Source: Arion vulgaris (Eukaryota; Mollusca; Gastropoda; Stylommatophora; Arionidae). Taken from it: DNA of 64,000 nucleotides. Shown here one piece after another: positions 29,870 to 40,959 of this stretch. The notes under the pieces were generated by a model that saw only the letters and a list, made by a program, of their open reading frames with translations, had not been told where the DNA came from and ran no database searches. The position numbers and the translations under genes were made by a program. Every line of letters begins with the position of its first letter. Position 1 is the first letter of the stretch. The DNA lies in contig CM036767.1 in NCBI GenBank assembly GCA_020796225.1, positions 17,971,927 to 18,035,926 on the forward strand. The letters are read 5' to 3'.

Positions 29870-30350
29870 TATCATCATAGCACTCCGGACATGCCCATAG
29901 ATGCTCTGATCTCCGCCTCAACAAATCCAGCAGTGTCTAGCAACCCAACATGCCCACTAACATGAATAATGACTTGCTAAGTGAATATCATTTTTGTGTG
30001 TATGAGCATACTTTATTTAGATAATTAATGACATCCTGCTAGTTTCGAAAATTCATTGATTTTACTTCTGCTTTCTCCTGACACTTTGAATGTAAGCAAG
30101 TTGTCTAAGTCTGGTTCTGCCAGTTATCAGACCTGTTTTCAGAGCCTGTCTTCAGATGGAGTCCTGGCGAGCTCCTCCCAGTCATGTATATTCATGTTAA
30201 GCACCTTCAAGTCATCCATACAGTCTTTCAGTTTGGAATATCCTCATTGCTCTTAAGACATGCCCATAGGTGCTTCAATCTATTTTGCAGTATCTCCAAC
30301 ATTGTCCAGTGACTAACCGTACCAGTTCAATGTTGATTCATGACCCTACT
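29870..30350 (-). mobile_element. LINE-RH 3' end fragments
   Basis: Two short minus-strand pieces (about 29870-29985 and 30220-30350) match the 3' untranslated end of LINE-RH (CCATAGATGCTCTGATCTCC; CCATAGGTGCTTCAATC, CAACATTGTCCAGTGACTAA). Confidence 0.55.
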
Positions 30351-30365
30351 TATATAAATATTTGT

Positions 30366-30785
30366 ACTACTGCCTTGTAGTTTGATTGGGGACAATCAAA
30401 GGCTAGCGGAGCAAACTGTACACAAAAATGGACGGCAGGCAAACCAAGTAGTCCAAAAAAGACTGGTAACCTGGGCAGATGACGCTTAACAACCCGGGAG
30501 GGAAGGTTGTCTAAGGGTAGCAACCCTAAAAGAAAATAGCAACCTGCTGCCTTGCAGGTCAGCTGGGAGAGCCAAGGCTGATGCAGAGCGAACCCAGTAA
30601 ACGCTAGCTAAAACCGGACACATCGCTGAAGGATAAGCACCAGAGCTCCAAATAGTGCTAAAGATGTGATTGAAACACAACACATGCTAAGGCTGCATGA
30701 ATCAAGATGTCCACATGAAGAAGAGAATTTATGGGGAAATCTGGTACATCAGTCTAAGCAGTGATCGCGATAGAGATATAAATAT
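30366..30785 (+). repeat. SINE-C, dimeric copy
   Basis: About 420 bp. The first unit starts CTGCCTTGTAGTTTGATTGG (30370) and the second CTGCCTTGCAGGTCAGCTGG (30547); both continue with GGGGACA-like loops and GAGC.AAC. Between them lies TGGGCAGATGACGCTTAACA and CCCGGGAGGG. The 3' end has GGATAAGCACCAGAGCTCC and TCTGGTACATCAGTCTAAGC. Confidence 0.88.
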
Positions 30786-30794
30786 GTCTTTGTT

Positions 30795-31200
30795 GTGAAG
30801 GAAGGGTCATCTCACAATTTTTTGTCAGAAGTCATCTCCCCGTCTAGAATGTCCCTGAGGATCCGGCTGTCATCTATCTGGGTCAGGTGACCCAGCCATT
30901 TTAGATGGCATTGGGGGATACGGGTAACTATGCTAGGAATCCCTGCATATTCCAACACCTCATTACTGTTACCCTGTCTGTCCAGGAGATCCTGAGTATT
31001 CCCAGCAAGCTACATGTATAAAATGGATCCACCCATTTCTCTTGCTAGATGTGTAGGGCTCATGTTTCACTGGTAGAGCAGTGTGCTCAGTACGCAGGTT
31101 TTGTACACAGTAATCTTGTTGATGGTCAGCATGCTATTTTTGCATACTCTCTGCGATAACATGGCTACGGTTATTGAGGCCATACCTATTCTCAAGTGCA
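30795..31200 (-). mobile_element. APE-type LINE C-terminal fragment
   Basis: The minus strand encodes residues like TVYKTCVLSTLLYQ, then NEVLEYAGIPSIVTRIPQCH and LKWLGHLTQIDDSRILRDIL, the post-RT tail typical of the LINE-ZF group. It is frame-broken and truncated. Confidence 0.7.
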
Positions 31201-31308
31201 GTTCCACGATTTAGATCATTAATAACATATGAATTGGGTATCATTATTTTGTGTCAACATACTTCATTTAGATCATTAATGACATACTCATTTGTTATCA
31301 TTATTCAG

Positions 31309-31393
31309 CCCCAAAGATGCCATCCGAGCTTTCCATAAGAAGTTGTCTCAAATTGTGGGGAAAAACTACACATCTGTTATATACTGTTTGACA
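31309..31393 (+). CDS. TOM1: TOM1 exon 3 (VHS domain)
   Basis: Acceptor catttattcag-like (tatcattattcag), donor GTGAGT. Reads PKDAIRAFHKKLSQIVGKNY TSVIYCLT after the split Gly codon, corresponding to VHS helices 3-4 (PKDA.RA..K.......... LT in TOM1). It ends in phase 0. Confidence 0.97.
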
Positions 31394-31546
31394 GTGAGTT
31401 CATTATTTTTTACCAACAAACCATTCTTTCTTGTATAAGCATTAACAGTGTCATTATAACAGATTAGAACAAGCTGGGATTATAATCCCCCGGGCAAGAC
31501 ACAATCGTCTCAACAGCTATATGTATGAAAAATTCAATATTGCCGA

Positions 31547-31800
31547 TTTTGCCTGTGTGGTGCTGGGGCTCGAAGGAAGCGAAGAATAGTACCACTGTGA
31601 CCTACAAGGCATGTCATAAGAGGCAACTGATGTAGGGGCCTAGGAAGCTACCTAGTAAATAAAAGCATCACAGAAATCGAATGTGCTGGCCTACTTGTAG
31701 GCACATAACTGGACAACGTACATTTACTCTTAGGCTCAGATCACATACAAATCACACAGAGTGGTTTAACAAGTGGTCAATGTGTAGCGTTCGAAGGTAC
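31547..31800 (+). repeat. SINE-A
   Basis: A full copy: GCCTGTGTGGTGCTGGGGCT, AGTACCACTGTGACCTACAA, GTCATAAGAGGCAACTGATG and a GTAGCGTTCGAAGG end. The usual core GTCGTAAGAGGCGAC is mutated at two CpG sites here. Confidence 0.88.
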
Positions 31801-31849
31801 CATCTATTCAACAAGCGCTGAAGACAACAATTTCTTATCACTACGTTAA

Positions 31850-32400
31850 TGGCACAGACAAAATGCCTGCTAAACATCTGTTGCAAAAGTGTCATATATG
31901 GAGAGCAGAAAACTTGTGACCACCACAGATATCATATATAACATCATTCAGATACTACACTATGAAGAACTTTTCTATCGGTCCCAATAAATGGGAAAAA
32001 CTAGCTGATGACTGAGTTATGTGGACACTTATCTTCGTTCCATGACAACATGGGTGTCGTTGGCAATGATAGAACAGACAATCTGGCTGGCTCTGCAACT
32101 ATTTCAGGGTGCCAGTCAAATGGACAGAGCTGACATTCTGGATGCTGTCATAAAGAGTGACCCCCAAAGCCACATTTAAACCAATCCACGTTGACTGCTA
32201 GATTGCAAGAACTGGGATTAAACATTGAAGTGGCCAGAAAAGAACAGCACAACAGGTATATGAGTAGGCTCATCAGTCAAACTTGAACTGGTATGGTCGG
32301 TTGCTGGATGCTGTTGGAGATATTACAAAGGAGATCGGAGCCCTTATGGACATGTCCAGAGTGCAGTGAAGATATTCCAAACTGAAATTGAGTAATGTGG
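31850..32400 (+). mobile_element. LINE-RH 3' region
   Basis: Encodes SSFHDNMGVVGNDRTDNLAG SA (end of the RNase H domain), MDRADILDAV and a 3' region with GTGGCCAGAAAAGAACAGCA and GGAGATATTACAAAGGAGAT CGG. It is frame-broken. Confidence 0.8.
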
Positions 32401-32499
32401 AAAACATTACACAAAGGTGCAGGATTGTTTGAAAAGAGACTTAATTATGAGCTGAAAGGCAAGAGAGACTAGTGCAAACTCAGAAGTTGTCACAGTAAA

Positions 32500-32935
32500 A
32501 CACTTCCCAATTGACCATTTGTTCCTTCTATATAGTGCGGAGACATGGAAAACAACTAAGGGGAACACCAAAAGTTGCAGACATTCATCAATAGATGCCT
32601 GCGCAGGATACTCCACCTGCGATAGTATGACAGGACTACAGACAGGGAACTCTGAGATAGAACAGGACAACGACAGGTAGAACAAGAGATACGGAGCAGA
32701 AGGTGGCGATGGATAGGAAACACACTCAGGAAACCCCTAACAGCATCACAAGACAAGCTCTCTGATGGAACCCCAGGGCAATAGAGGTAGGGGAAGACCC
32801 AGGAACACCTGGAGATGGGAGTTGGAGATGGAATGCAAGAAAATGGGGAAAGAGTGGAGAGATCTGGAAAAGATGGCCTGTGGATTGAAGCTTGACTCCT
32901 ATGCTTCCTGGGGCGAAGCTGAAGAAGAATAAGAA
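32500..32935 (+). mobile_element. RTE-type LINE 3' fragment, divergent from RTE-a
   Basis: Encodes YSAETWKTTKGNTK, a frame-broken LRRIL region, RRWRWIG.TLRKP, GRGRPRNTWRWELEMECKKM and GKEWRDLEKMA.G. It is the tail of an RT protein of the RTE-a type but clearly diverged; there is no (AG)n tail. Confidence 0.8.
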
Positions 32936-33099
32936 TTGACCATTTGTAAAGACGAAAAAGGAAATATACATCATTCAGATACTAGTAAAATTGTCATCAC
33001 ATATAACGATATTGATACGCAAAATTGAATGTTGATCTTTCATTTTGATTGTTTGATTATTTTAATGATTGACAGATACTCTATTGTGATAAATTTCAG

Positions 33100-33246
33100 T
33101 GTATTGAGTCATGTGTGAAAAACTGCGGCCCTCGCTTCCATGTGCAGGTGGCTAACAAAGACTTCCTTCATGACCTGATAAAGATCATTGGCCCAAAGAA
33201 TGATCCACCACAAATTGTTCAGGAGAAAGTTCTTTGCATGATTCAG
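33100..33246 (+). CDS. TOM1: TOM1 exon 4 (VHS domain)
   Basis: Acceptor gtgataaatttcag, donor GTAAGG, 49 codons in phase 0. Reads [20 protein letters not shown], then [20 protein letters not shown] and QEKVLCMIQ. The [12 protein letters not shown] signature is characteristic of TOM1-type VHS domains and lines the surface that contacts sorting signals or ubiquitin. Confidence 0.98.
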
Positions 33247-33259
33247 GTAAGGTTAGCTC

Positions 33260-33960
33260 TCTCTTGAGGAAAAGAGAGAGAGGGAGGAGCAAGAGAGTGG
33301 AAGTATACATTGAGTTAAGAGAGAAAAGTTTTGTGTGCAGATTAAATAGAGATAGAAGTGATTGATCTCTGAAACGATTGATAATAAGGAGAAAATATGT
33401 GTTTACTCATTTCTTACAATGGCAGCATCCATGAGAATGTGGCATTTGCCTGTGCAATCTGTATTGCTAAGTACTTAAAGTATTCTCGCCACCAGATTTT
33501 CTTCCGACAGAGTAAATCTGTTACTAATTGAGTCTGAGTAAGACCAGTATACTTGAAATTGTTCGAACCCGAGCTATGAGGCGTCTCACAGCTAGCAGGC
33601 CGAGCTACTATCAACTACTCTAGGCAGTCCCCATACATTGAGTGAAAGAGAGAAAAAGAGTTTAAGGGAATGTAGGCAGGATAAAAATAGAGATAGGAGA
33701 GTGAGAGTACTGAAAGAGTAACAGGATAAAGAGCGAGGAAAAAAGACAGATTGAGTAGAATAAGAGAGAAAGGAGAAAATATGTGGTAGTTACTGTGCAC
33801 TTTCATATCATCGTTACATATCCATGAGAATCGTGGGCATTTGCCTTGTTGGCTCAATACATTGTATTGCTTAGAGGTCTTTAAATTTTCTGCCCACCCA
33901 TATTTTTCCTTCCCACAGAGTAAATCTGTTACTAATTGAGAAAAATTTGGTTGGAATTAC
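33260..33960 (+). repeat. imperfect tandem duplication in TOM1 intron 4
   Basis: Two segments of roughly 300 bp share GA-rich starts, GGAGAAAATATGTG, CCATGAGAAT, GGCATTTGCC, ATTGCTTAGAGG-like and CAGAGTAAATCTGTTACTAA TTGAG. This looks like an old local duplication or two copies of one repeat. Confidence 0.55.
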
Positions 33961-34069
33961 TATTTATTTTGAAATTTTAGCTAAAGCTTTGGCTTTTCAG
34001 CCTGCTCTCTCCAATTTGCCAAAGGTTCTTTAAAGTACTCAAGTTGAAATTATTTGTGAATAAGTAGAT

Positions 34070-34215
34070 GCCATTTGAATATCTGCTCCCATTGTTATTT
34101 TAATATACGTTTCAATTTCCATTTTAATATCTGCTTATAGTTTAATTTTAATCTTTGCTTCCATTACAATATTAATCTGTGCCTCCATTTCCATTTGAAT
34201 ATCTGCTTCAAATGC
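34070..34215. repeat. degenerate minisatellite
   Basis: Repeats of a ~25-30 bp unit based on TTCCATTTTAATATCTGCT. The copies are decayed. Confidence 0.6.
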
Positions 34216-34635
34216 CTTTAGCATCAGGCAGATTACCATCAGACAGTGCACCTCAAAGAGCAATTTGCTGCCTGTCTTCCAATGCAAAGGCTTAAGTACT
34301 GCAATTGAACTTAGGAATAAGTAGATGCCATTTGAAACGAGATTTAATCTACGTTCATACTTCCATTTTAAATCTCTTATGAATTACTTGATACAAATTA
34401 ACAGGATTTCAGAAAGAAATGCCTTTAGATATCTGCATATATTGCTGTTATAATCTCAACATCAAATATTTCCATTAATGGATAGACCTTTTGGTCTTGT
34501 TATTTTGCCTCATTTAATCATTTCCATATTAATTAACATTTGTTTTGCTAATCTTTGCCATACCAATAAACACATAACGCAATATATCGTATATAATCTA
34601 ACGATTTGATACAGTGTCCCATTTGTATCTTATAG

Positions 34636-34770
34636 ACATGGGCTGATGCATTCCGAGGTATTCCCGAGTTGAAAGAGGTGGAAAAAGTCTACTTGGAATT
34701 AAAGCAGAAAGGAATTGAGTTCCCCATGGCTGATCTAGACAATCTGGCACCCATTCATACTCCAGCCAGA
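34636..34770 (+). CDS. TOM1: TOM1 exon 5 (end of VHS domain)
   Basis: Acceptor gtatcttatag, donor GTGAGT, 45 codons in phase 0. Reads [20 protein letters not shown], then [31 protein letters not shown] and the KG.EFPM.DLD..APIHTP run are hallmarks of TOM1 at the VHS C-terminus. Confidence 0.98.
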
Positions 34771-34828
34771 GTGAGTTTGTTTTATTTAGTTACAAAATTA
34801 ATTGTTTATTAGGCTTTGTTTTTAAAAG

Positions 34829-35095
34829 AGAGCTGCAGTAGCTTAGTGGTTAGTGAACTTGCTTCTTATGCTAGTGGTCCAGGTTCAATTCCACAGCGAG
34901 AATATAATATTTTGAGACCATAGCGACTCTCAGGTTGCCCTGCCTCAATTGGGTGCCAGGAAAACCACTGGGAAGTAAAGCCTGCTGGCGTGATGTTGAC
35001 ATCACCCATCGTGTGCTGAATGGTCAATGAAAAATACAGACCTAACACTGTATTACCCAATATACATCAAGGAGGTATAAAAAGGTTACTTTACT
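34829..35095 (+). repeat. SINE-G
   Basis: An uninterrupted copy: GCAGTAGCTTAGTGGTTAGT head, CCAGGTTCAATTCC box B, CAGGTTGCCCTGCCTCAATT, GGGAAGTAAAGCC, CATCGTGTGCTGAATGGTCA, TAACACTGTATTACC and a T/A-rich tail. It serves as the reference for the split copies. Confidence 0.9.
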
Positions 35096-35219
35096 TTTTA
35101 GTTATATAAATAAAATGTTTAAAAAAAAGTTGAGATCACATAGTCAAGGTTAATGATAGAAATGGATGATTAAAGATGATTTGATTGTCTTATCTCAGTA
35201 GTTATTGTTTGCGTTTGTT

Positions 35220-35645
35220 CTTCTCAACCAAGTTTTTCACCGATTGTGATCTGTGTGATTTGTGCAGAGAACATGAGTACATTGCACCCCTATTAGTAGG
35301 CCTTTACAACATGTAGGACAGGTACATCCAAATTTTCGCCAGTGTATATATATTATCCAACAGGACACACATTAGGGAATGCTAACCTGAAACAAATGCT
35401 TGCAGAAACCGGATGCACCAGGCAGTAAGGCGTATAACATGGTGCAACGACCCCTCACAATGAGGAATAGGATAACAGATTCTACGGTCGCCACCTGCCT
35501 TGGAGACTTAGCCATGCAGGAAGAATGTCGAACCAATCATACTAGCGTCCAAAACAAACTGTTTGGCGTGGCTCTCAATCTAAGGCAGACTACGGTCTTT
35601 ATTAGAGAATCCGAAATTCAAATCTAGTGGGAACGCATAAGAAGA
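35220..35645. repeat. SINE-B pieces in opposite orientation
   Basis: 35220-35335 matches the 3' part of short SINE-B on the minus strand. 35360-35645 matches the 3' half of long SINE-B on the plus strand (GGGAATGCTAACCTGAAACA, CAACGACCCCTCACAATGAG, AGAGAATCCGAAATTCAAAT). Confidence 0.65.
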
Positions 35646-35829
35646 TTTTACAAACAGAAAAACATCTCTTCAGTATCACATCTGGAGTTATACTGTAGCA
35701 TGTTATTAGATCTGATTGGTAATAGGGCCATGTTATCAAATCTCAGTCATCAGTGCGTGTTTGTTTAGACTTATTTTATGATTTGGTCTATTATGAAGCA
35801 CAATTTTATTCTGTCAGCCATTCAGTTCA

Positions 35830-36035
35830 AGCTAACAATCAGTACAGTAATGTGATACCCTTTGTACTTAGAGCAGCAACAAATGTACAATATTCTTCTT
35901 TGTTCTTGGCCTTCCTCTGTGTTATGTTCCAGCTGGGATTAATTTCTTTCATTTCTGTTCTACTTTTCTCCTTCAGGTCGTTTTGGGTCGTCCACGTTTT
36001 CTTTGACCTTCTGGTGTGAAACATGGAAACTTTGG
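35830..36035 (-). mobile_element. LINE C-terminal fragment
   Basis: The minus strand encodes RSKKTWTTQND, EMKEINPSWNIT, QRKAKNKEE and TFVAAL, the same tail as at 54700-55010 (GRPKTT, EMNESWNTIQRTAKNRE). It is a separate RTE-like family. Confidence 0.7.
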
Positions 36036-36229
36036 ACATATCTTGTTCTGTCATTCTCTGACATTCTGATTCGTATAGTAAAGTACCAGAGAAATGTGGT
36101 TGGAGGTAGTTGTAAAGGCATATGTTGTTGACCAGATTATTCATATGTGTCTTTGGTCAAAGTAAAATACGACTTGCGCCATATTCCTGAATATATCATG
36201 TCTGAAAGCATGTTCTTCAATTTAGGTTT

Positions 36230-36600
36230 TTTTATAGAAACATCAACATCATCAGGTGTTGTGCCGGCTGATGTAGGTGATCATGGATCTCCACAAATCT
36301 CTGTTCCTGGTATTTACTATCATCTCAGATGTTGACGATTCCGTGCCATGAAGTCAGGCTGCCTAAAATTGTCTCTCTCTGTCTTCCTCTGTCTCATCTC
36401 CCTTCGATTTGAACGGTTGTCACAATGTGTTTTAAACATCCCTTCTTTATCACATGTCCGAATAATGAAGACTGCCTCTTATATTGATAATGTTTTTCTC
36501 TGTGTCTTAGCTTCATTAAACACCATATTCATAATTTTAGCAGTCCATGGGATTCTCATCATTCTTTGGTAAAATCACATCTCTGTGACCCCCAGAAAAC
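36230..36600 (-). mobile_element. LINE C-terminal fragment with (GAT)n tail
   Basis: The minus strand, in broken frames, encodes RMMRIPWTAKI-like residues, FGHVMRREG remnants, RREMRQRKTE and a 3' end with TGATGATGTTGAT. It is related to the LINE-GK group in layout. Confidence 0.6.
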
Positions 36601-36772
36601 AACACGAAAGCAAAATATGATTTGTGATAAAATGATGTTGCAGTATACATATAGGGTAACTTTAGTAGCGCCACATAAAAACAAAATGTTAACTGATTCT
36701 GTCCATAATCTACTACCTTTGATCACCAATGATACCAAGGTTGAAAAGTATTATGTTATCATTACTTTGCAG

Positions 36773-36829
36773 AGTGTTCCAGGAAGAGAGCCAGTACCAA
36801 TGCATGATAGGAGTGGAAGCGTCAGAGGG
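36773..36829 (+). CDS. TOM1: TOM1 exon 6 (linker)
   Basis: Acceptor attactttgcag, donor GTATGT. 19 codons in phase 0, SVPGREPVPMHDRSGSVRG. It lies between the VHS and GAT domains, where TOM1 proteins are variable. The call rests on position, clean splice sites and phase. Confidence 0.85.
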
Positions 36830-36969
36830 GTATGTATTGAATGTTGATTTAATCACCCAGATGTAGTACAACTCCTAGTCAAATGCTGTTTTGTGACATA
36901 TTGTATCCCTTGTGCTCAAGTCAAGTGTACTGTATTAAAAGAGATCAAACACTTTTTTCTAACAAACGA

Positions 36970-37270
36970 GAAATTTGCATGACTTTCTGCGCAGTGATTG
37001 TGTTTCCTGCAGTGTGGTTTTTCCATGGTAGCAAACATTGGATTTACGATCTCCCCTCGCATGTCCTAAAAGACAATAAAAAGGGTTTGCCCATGGGGCT
37101 GGTGACCCCACAGTGTAAAAAAAAGGAAACAGCTACAGAAAGAGATACAAAAAATCCCCAACTATCGATGAAGACCTGGATAAAGGACCAAGATCTAATT
37201 GAGTGAATATTTTTTTGTCTGTCTTATGTGTACCTTTAGGTGTAGCAAGTACTGGTGATGATAGTGTGGT
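36970..37270 (+). mobile_element. uncharacterised LINE-like 3' end
   Basis: The end GAGTGAATATTTTTTTGTCT with GTGTACCTTTAGGTGTAGCA and a GATGAT tail recurs at 60065-60130 (GAGTGGATATTTTTTGCTCG). The coding part is not recognised. Confidence 0.4.
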
Positions 37271-37287
37271 TATTGGTTATGAATATC

Positions 37288-37535
37288 GCCCAAGTGGTTA
37301 CCGGGACACAAATTTGGGGTGTAAGAATAGAACCACTGTTACCTGCCACGCATGTTGTAAGAGGCGACTAAGAAGGTTTGGCTGAAATCGGATGCATATG
37401 TCCTAAACATGTAGAAGTCTATGCGTTTAGGGCCTACCAAACCAATGTGCAACGTATACACGTTCTTAGCAAAGATCAAACATATCACAAAGAGTGATTA
37501 AAATTGGTCGTAAAGAACGAACGAAAGAAGAAGTA
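37288..37535 (+). repeat. SINE-B, short form
   Basis: CGCCCAAGTGGTTACCGGGA head, AATAGAACCACTGTTACCTG, GTTGTAAGAGGCGACTAAGA, GGGCCTACCAAACCAATGTG, and an AGAACGAACGAAAGAAGAAG end. Confidence 0.9.
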
Positions 37536-37589
37536 GAGGTAATGAATATGAAGAGACGCATTCAGGTATCAGTTATTTGAGGACTAACA

Positions 37590-38165
37590 CTGCAACACTG
37601 TACATGACCATAGGTGTTACAGTCCTCAACTTCCATAATGTTCAGCAGCTTAAGACACAAGTTCTGTGTTGATTGATCAGCCTATTCCTATATTTGGTAT
37701 GTCATTCTTTTTTTAGCTGTACCAATCATCATCATCAGGTGCCTCTCCACATCGAAGGTTGGCTGCAATGAATCTCCAGCATCCTCTGTCTTTCGCCTTG
37801 GTGTTGCACTCTGCCAGACTGTAACCTGTCCATTTCTTAAAGTTTCCCTCCACTACCAATGCCGACATCCAACTCTCACAATGTAATAAAAGTATGTGAT
37901 TCACATCTCTGTAACTCCTCTATTTGAAATATATTCTTTCAGTGCATTGGATATCTCATTCCAGTCCAGTGCATTACCTTCTGCCACCAGCTCCCTGTAG
38001 ATTGACACTTGTATTCGTGGGAGTGAAAATGGTGATTCCACTGATCCTAGACTGCCAGTAATTCCACCCAATGTCTTTGCAGCAGTGATCATTCTTTTGA
38101 ATGATAACACAGCAGTTGGTGAAGTTTTACAGGAAAGGCAGCAGTTTGGCATCAAGCGTTGGGAT
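37590..38165 (-). mobile_element. LINE-RH 3' region
   Basis: The minus strand encodes DWNEISNALKEYISNRGVTE and later GYSLAECNTKAKDRGCWRFI AANLRC, ending in (GAT)n. 37590-37690 is a piece of the LINE-RH 3' end. The RNase H core is missing. Confidence 0.7.
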
Positions 38166-38307
38166 AGTAGGACGAGGCTAATGTGGGGTCAAATACAGAA
38201 TGTGTATAACTAGTAATCCACAAGAACCATCAGCCTGCATATGATTCAATATCTCTGAGAATAAGCACATTTGAATCTGGCCGGATTACTGTATAGAGTG
38301 GGTTGAT

Positions 38308-38596
38308 TTAACCCTGCCTACAAATTCTGTAACCTACCAGCTAGCCCCATTGTTAACCTACCAGCTAGCCCCATTGTTTAGCTGCTAAGGACGTATATAT
38401 ACATTTTTTCCATTCACTTCTAAAGACGCGATAACACATCTGTTATTATCTCTCCTCTGTGGGCTAAAGACGTGTTAAGACATTATGTATTGCTATTGTC
38501 ACTGCTATAGGCGTACATTCACGTTTGTGACCTAGAAACAAAGAGTAGCTATTTTTAGCTCAGCCTTCAGAAAGTATGTAGCAACGAAAGGGTTAA
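38308..38596. mobile_element. possible piggyBac-type MITE
   Basis: TTAACCCT occurs at 38308-38315 and inverted (AGGGTTAA) at 38589-38596, as expected of piggyBac ends, but the inverted match stops after eight bases. Within it a 24-bp unit with AACCTACCAGCTAGCCCCAT is duplicated. Confidence 0.3.
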
Positions 38597-38689
38597 AGCA
38601 CCCAAGCATTTCACTGACAGCTAAACAACAGATGATCGACATCATTTTCATGCCTACTTTGTGTTACCAGAGCCAAACATGGACAATGA

Positions 38690-39085
38690 GCAAAGCACAG
38701 TCGCAAAAAATAAGTACATGTGAAATGCGATGCCTATGAAAATTTATAAATAACACTAGAAAAGACATGTCACCAACATAAGTATAAGAAAGAAAGTTAT
38801 AACAGAACCTTGCTTGAATTACATTGAGAAACGAAGAATATAGGAATATAGTGGTTCAGCCACTTAATAAGCATGCAACCAAACTCCATTGTATACAAAG
38901 TCTTCTACAACAGAACATCAGGAATGAAGGGCGAGAGAAAGACCATGAAAAAGATGGTTGGATGGCATAGCAGTATTCTGTCAAAAAGTAAAAATAAGTC
39001 ACCCAAGCCACTAGAGCAGTGCAAGATAAAAACAGAAAACTAGGCCACTGGACAGCAACCCGGGAGCAGTATGACGACAAACGAA
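38690..39085 (+). mobile_element. LINE-LI 3' fragment
   Basis: Matches 49395-49800: CNEM-like start, KLCLNYIEKRRI-like, HLISMQPNSIVY, ERPRKRWLDGIA-like in broken frames and ITQATRAVQDKNRK. It ends in an AAAGAAG-rich tail. Confidence 0.75.
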
Positions 39086-39159
39086 AAAAGAAAACAAAAA
39101 AGAAGAAAGTCTAGCATGTCATGAGATATGACTAAAGATGCTTGTTCATTAAGCTTGTT

Positions 39160-39385
39160 CATTAAGCTAGGTTGTGAGCCTGCCTGCCTAGCGTGTTCGT
39201 AGCGTGTTGGACGATGTTGGACAAGTCCCCTGTGAGTGCGGTTCAATTCCTGAGGCTTGCAGAATAGCTACAGGTTCACCAGATTTACGGTGTTAGTAGC
39301 AGCGAACCGAAGGGTTACAATGTCAATGGGTCCGAGCCAAAGAGCTGAAAGCTCAAGTGCTTCTGGATTGAAAAAAAAAAGCTAG
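39160..39385 (+). repeat. SINE-F
   Basis: GCCTGCCTAGCGTGTTCGTA head, GTGCGGTTCAATTCC box B, AGATTTACGGTGTTAGTAGC, GAGCTGAAAGCTCAAGTGCT and an A10 tail. Confidence 0.85.
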
Positions 39386-39659
39386 GTTGTGAAGTAGCTA
39401 TAGCTCAGTGAGCTAGATTTTCATAATAAAATACGGTTTCTATGAGTTGATGGGTCTAAGCATCTCTAGATGTATCCTGATTGCAGTGATTAGAAGTAAG
39501 ATTTGTTGAATGTCTCATCTATAAAATGAGAAATTACTACAGCTAAAGCCAATAATATTTTCTTGATGGATCCAAGTATTGAATCTGTTCGTCATATTTC
39601 TACCAACAATTGAATGAGTTTTAAGAACCTCGTTGGAAGCAACGGGTCAATGAATATGA

Positions 39660-40030
39660 TTTCTTCTTCATCTGGGTTCTCACTAGATTGGGATTTCGGA
39701 TTCTCTAATAAAGGCAGCATCTACCTCAGATTATCAGCCACGCCATACAGTTTGTCTTGGACGCTAGTGTAAGTGGGCCACCTCTTCTCAAGTCTGCATA
39801 CTGGGGCAGTTCTTTAGGATATAATTCCTATGATTTCTGCTTTCCCGTTGGTGCTGACCTCTTCCAGCAGTAAGTTTTCCGCCCTCATGATGGTAGGTTT
39901 GACATCCTTCAATAAGATGCAACAATGTTGGGACTACTGGCTTGTAGATACATCCCAATTCCCATCAAGACTTATACCCGGATCACACCCACACTGTAAA
40001 AGCAATGAGAAGGCCACTCTCCAAGTGTTT
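39660..40030 (-). repeat. SINE-B, long form 3' part
   Basis: Minus-strand match to the 3' half of the 63224-63720 copy (TTCTTCATCTGGGTTCTCAC, TCAGCCACGCCATACAGTTT, ACTGGGGCAGTTCTTTAGGA). The head is missing. Confidence 0.75.
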
Positions 40031-40773
40031 GATATCTAATAGACAAGTGTTGGGGCATGCAAGAACCTGAACATAGATGTTCAAGATCAAAGCATTGGCT
40101 ATTGATTTCTTTTTTGTCAGAGCTATTTCGTACAGCAGCTGAAACCTGCTTAGCTCAGGAAATGATGTGCATCTTAGATCATCTTGTCCATGACCTATCC
40201 TGTTTTTAGAGTTTGAGTGAACACACACATTGTGTGTATCATCTCAAAATGAAATAAATCAGTGTGGCAACTGTATAGTGCAAATTTAGACTTGTCCAGA
40301 TTCTGTCTATGTCAAGTTGATTATGCATAAAACCAGAGCCATAGTTAGGACCTTAGAAAGTTAGAATATGCAGATTTAATGAACTGGGTTGGGATGGATG
40401 AGTGTAATGCATAAGCTTTCGTCTATCAGCTCGGCATTTCACTCGTGAGGAAAGAAATTGGTCCTCCTACCTCCTGAACAGTAGGGTCTAGAAATATGAA
40501 GTTAGAGGCACTTCATACCTTAGGGTCGGAAAAGGCTACGGGAAATTTTATTAATGAATTGGGTGTTACTATATTTAGTTTTCTCTGTCTCCTATCTCAG
40601 AATGCATATTTTACTATGTTCAATAAGTAATTTTAAAAATGTAATGTTAAGAACAGTATGTAATACGAAGTAAAAAAAAAACATGGTCACCGCAGAACAA
40701 AGTAAATACATTGATAACAGTTTTAAAACAGTGATATCTTACTGTCCAAAACTTCATGATATTTCTTGCTCAG
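40031..40773. other. TOM1 intron 6, unassigned part
   Basis: AT-rich intron sequence up to the exon 7 acceptor. No repeat copy is recognised. Confidence 0.4.
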
Positions 40774-40812
40774 AATAAGTATGCAGAACTGGTGAACGAT
40801 TCTGATGAAGAG
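40774..40812 (+). CDS. TOM1: TOM1 exon 7 (small linker exon)
   Basis: Acceptor atttcttgctcag, donor GTTTGT. 13 codons in phase 0: NKYAELVNDSDEE. The acidic end lies before the GYPPA stretch. The donor is weaker than the others, and this exon could be alternatively used; leaving it out keeps the frame. Confidence 0.75.
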
Positions 40813-40959
40813 GTTTGTTCTTTGGTGGTTTAATTTTATTTTGTTGGGTGTTGTTGCTTATTTCTGTCACCAAGCAGAGAAAGAAGATCTACACTTTGTT
40901 GTTTTCTAATCTTTTATTGTTGTATATTTTGTATGCTTTTATTGTCTCTGATGACTACA

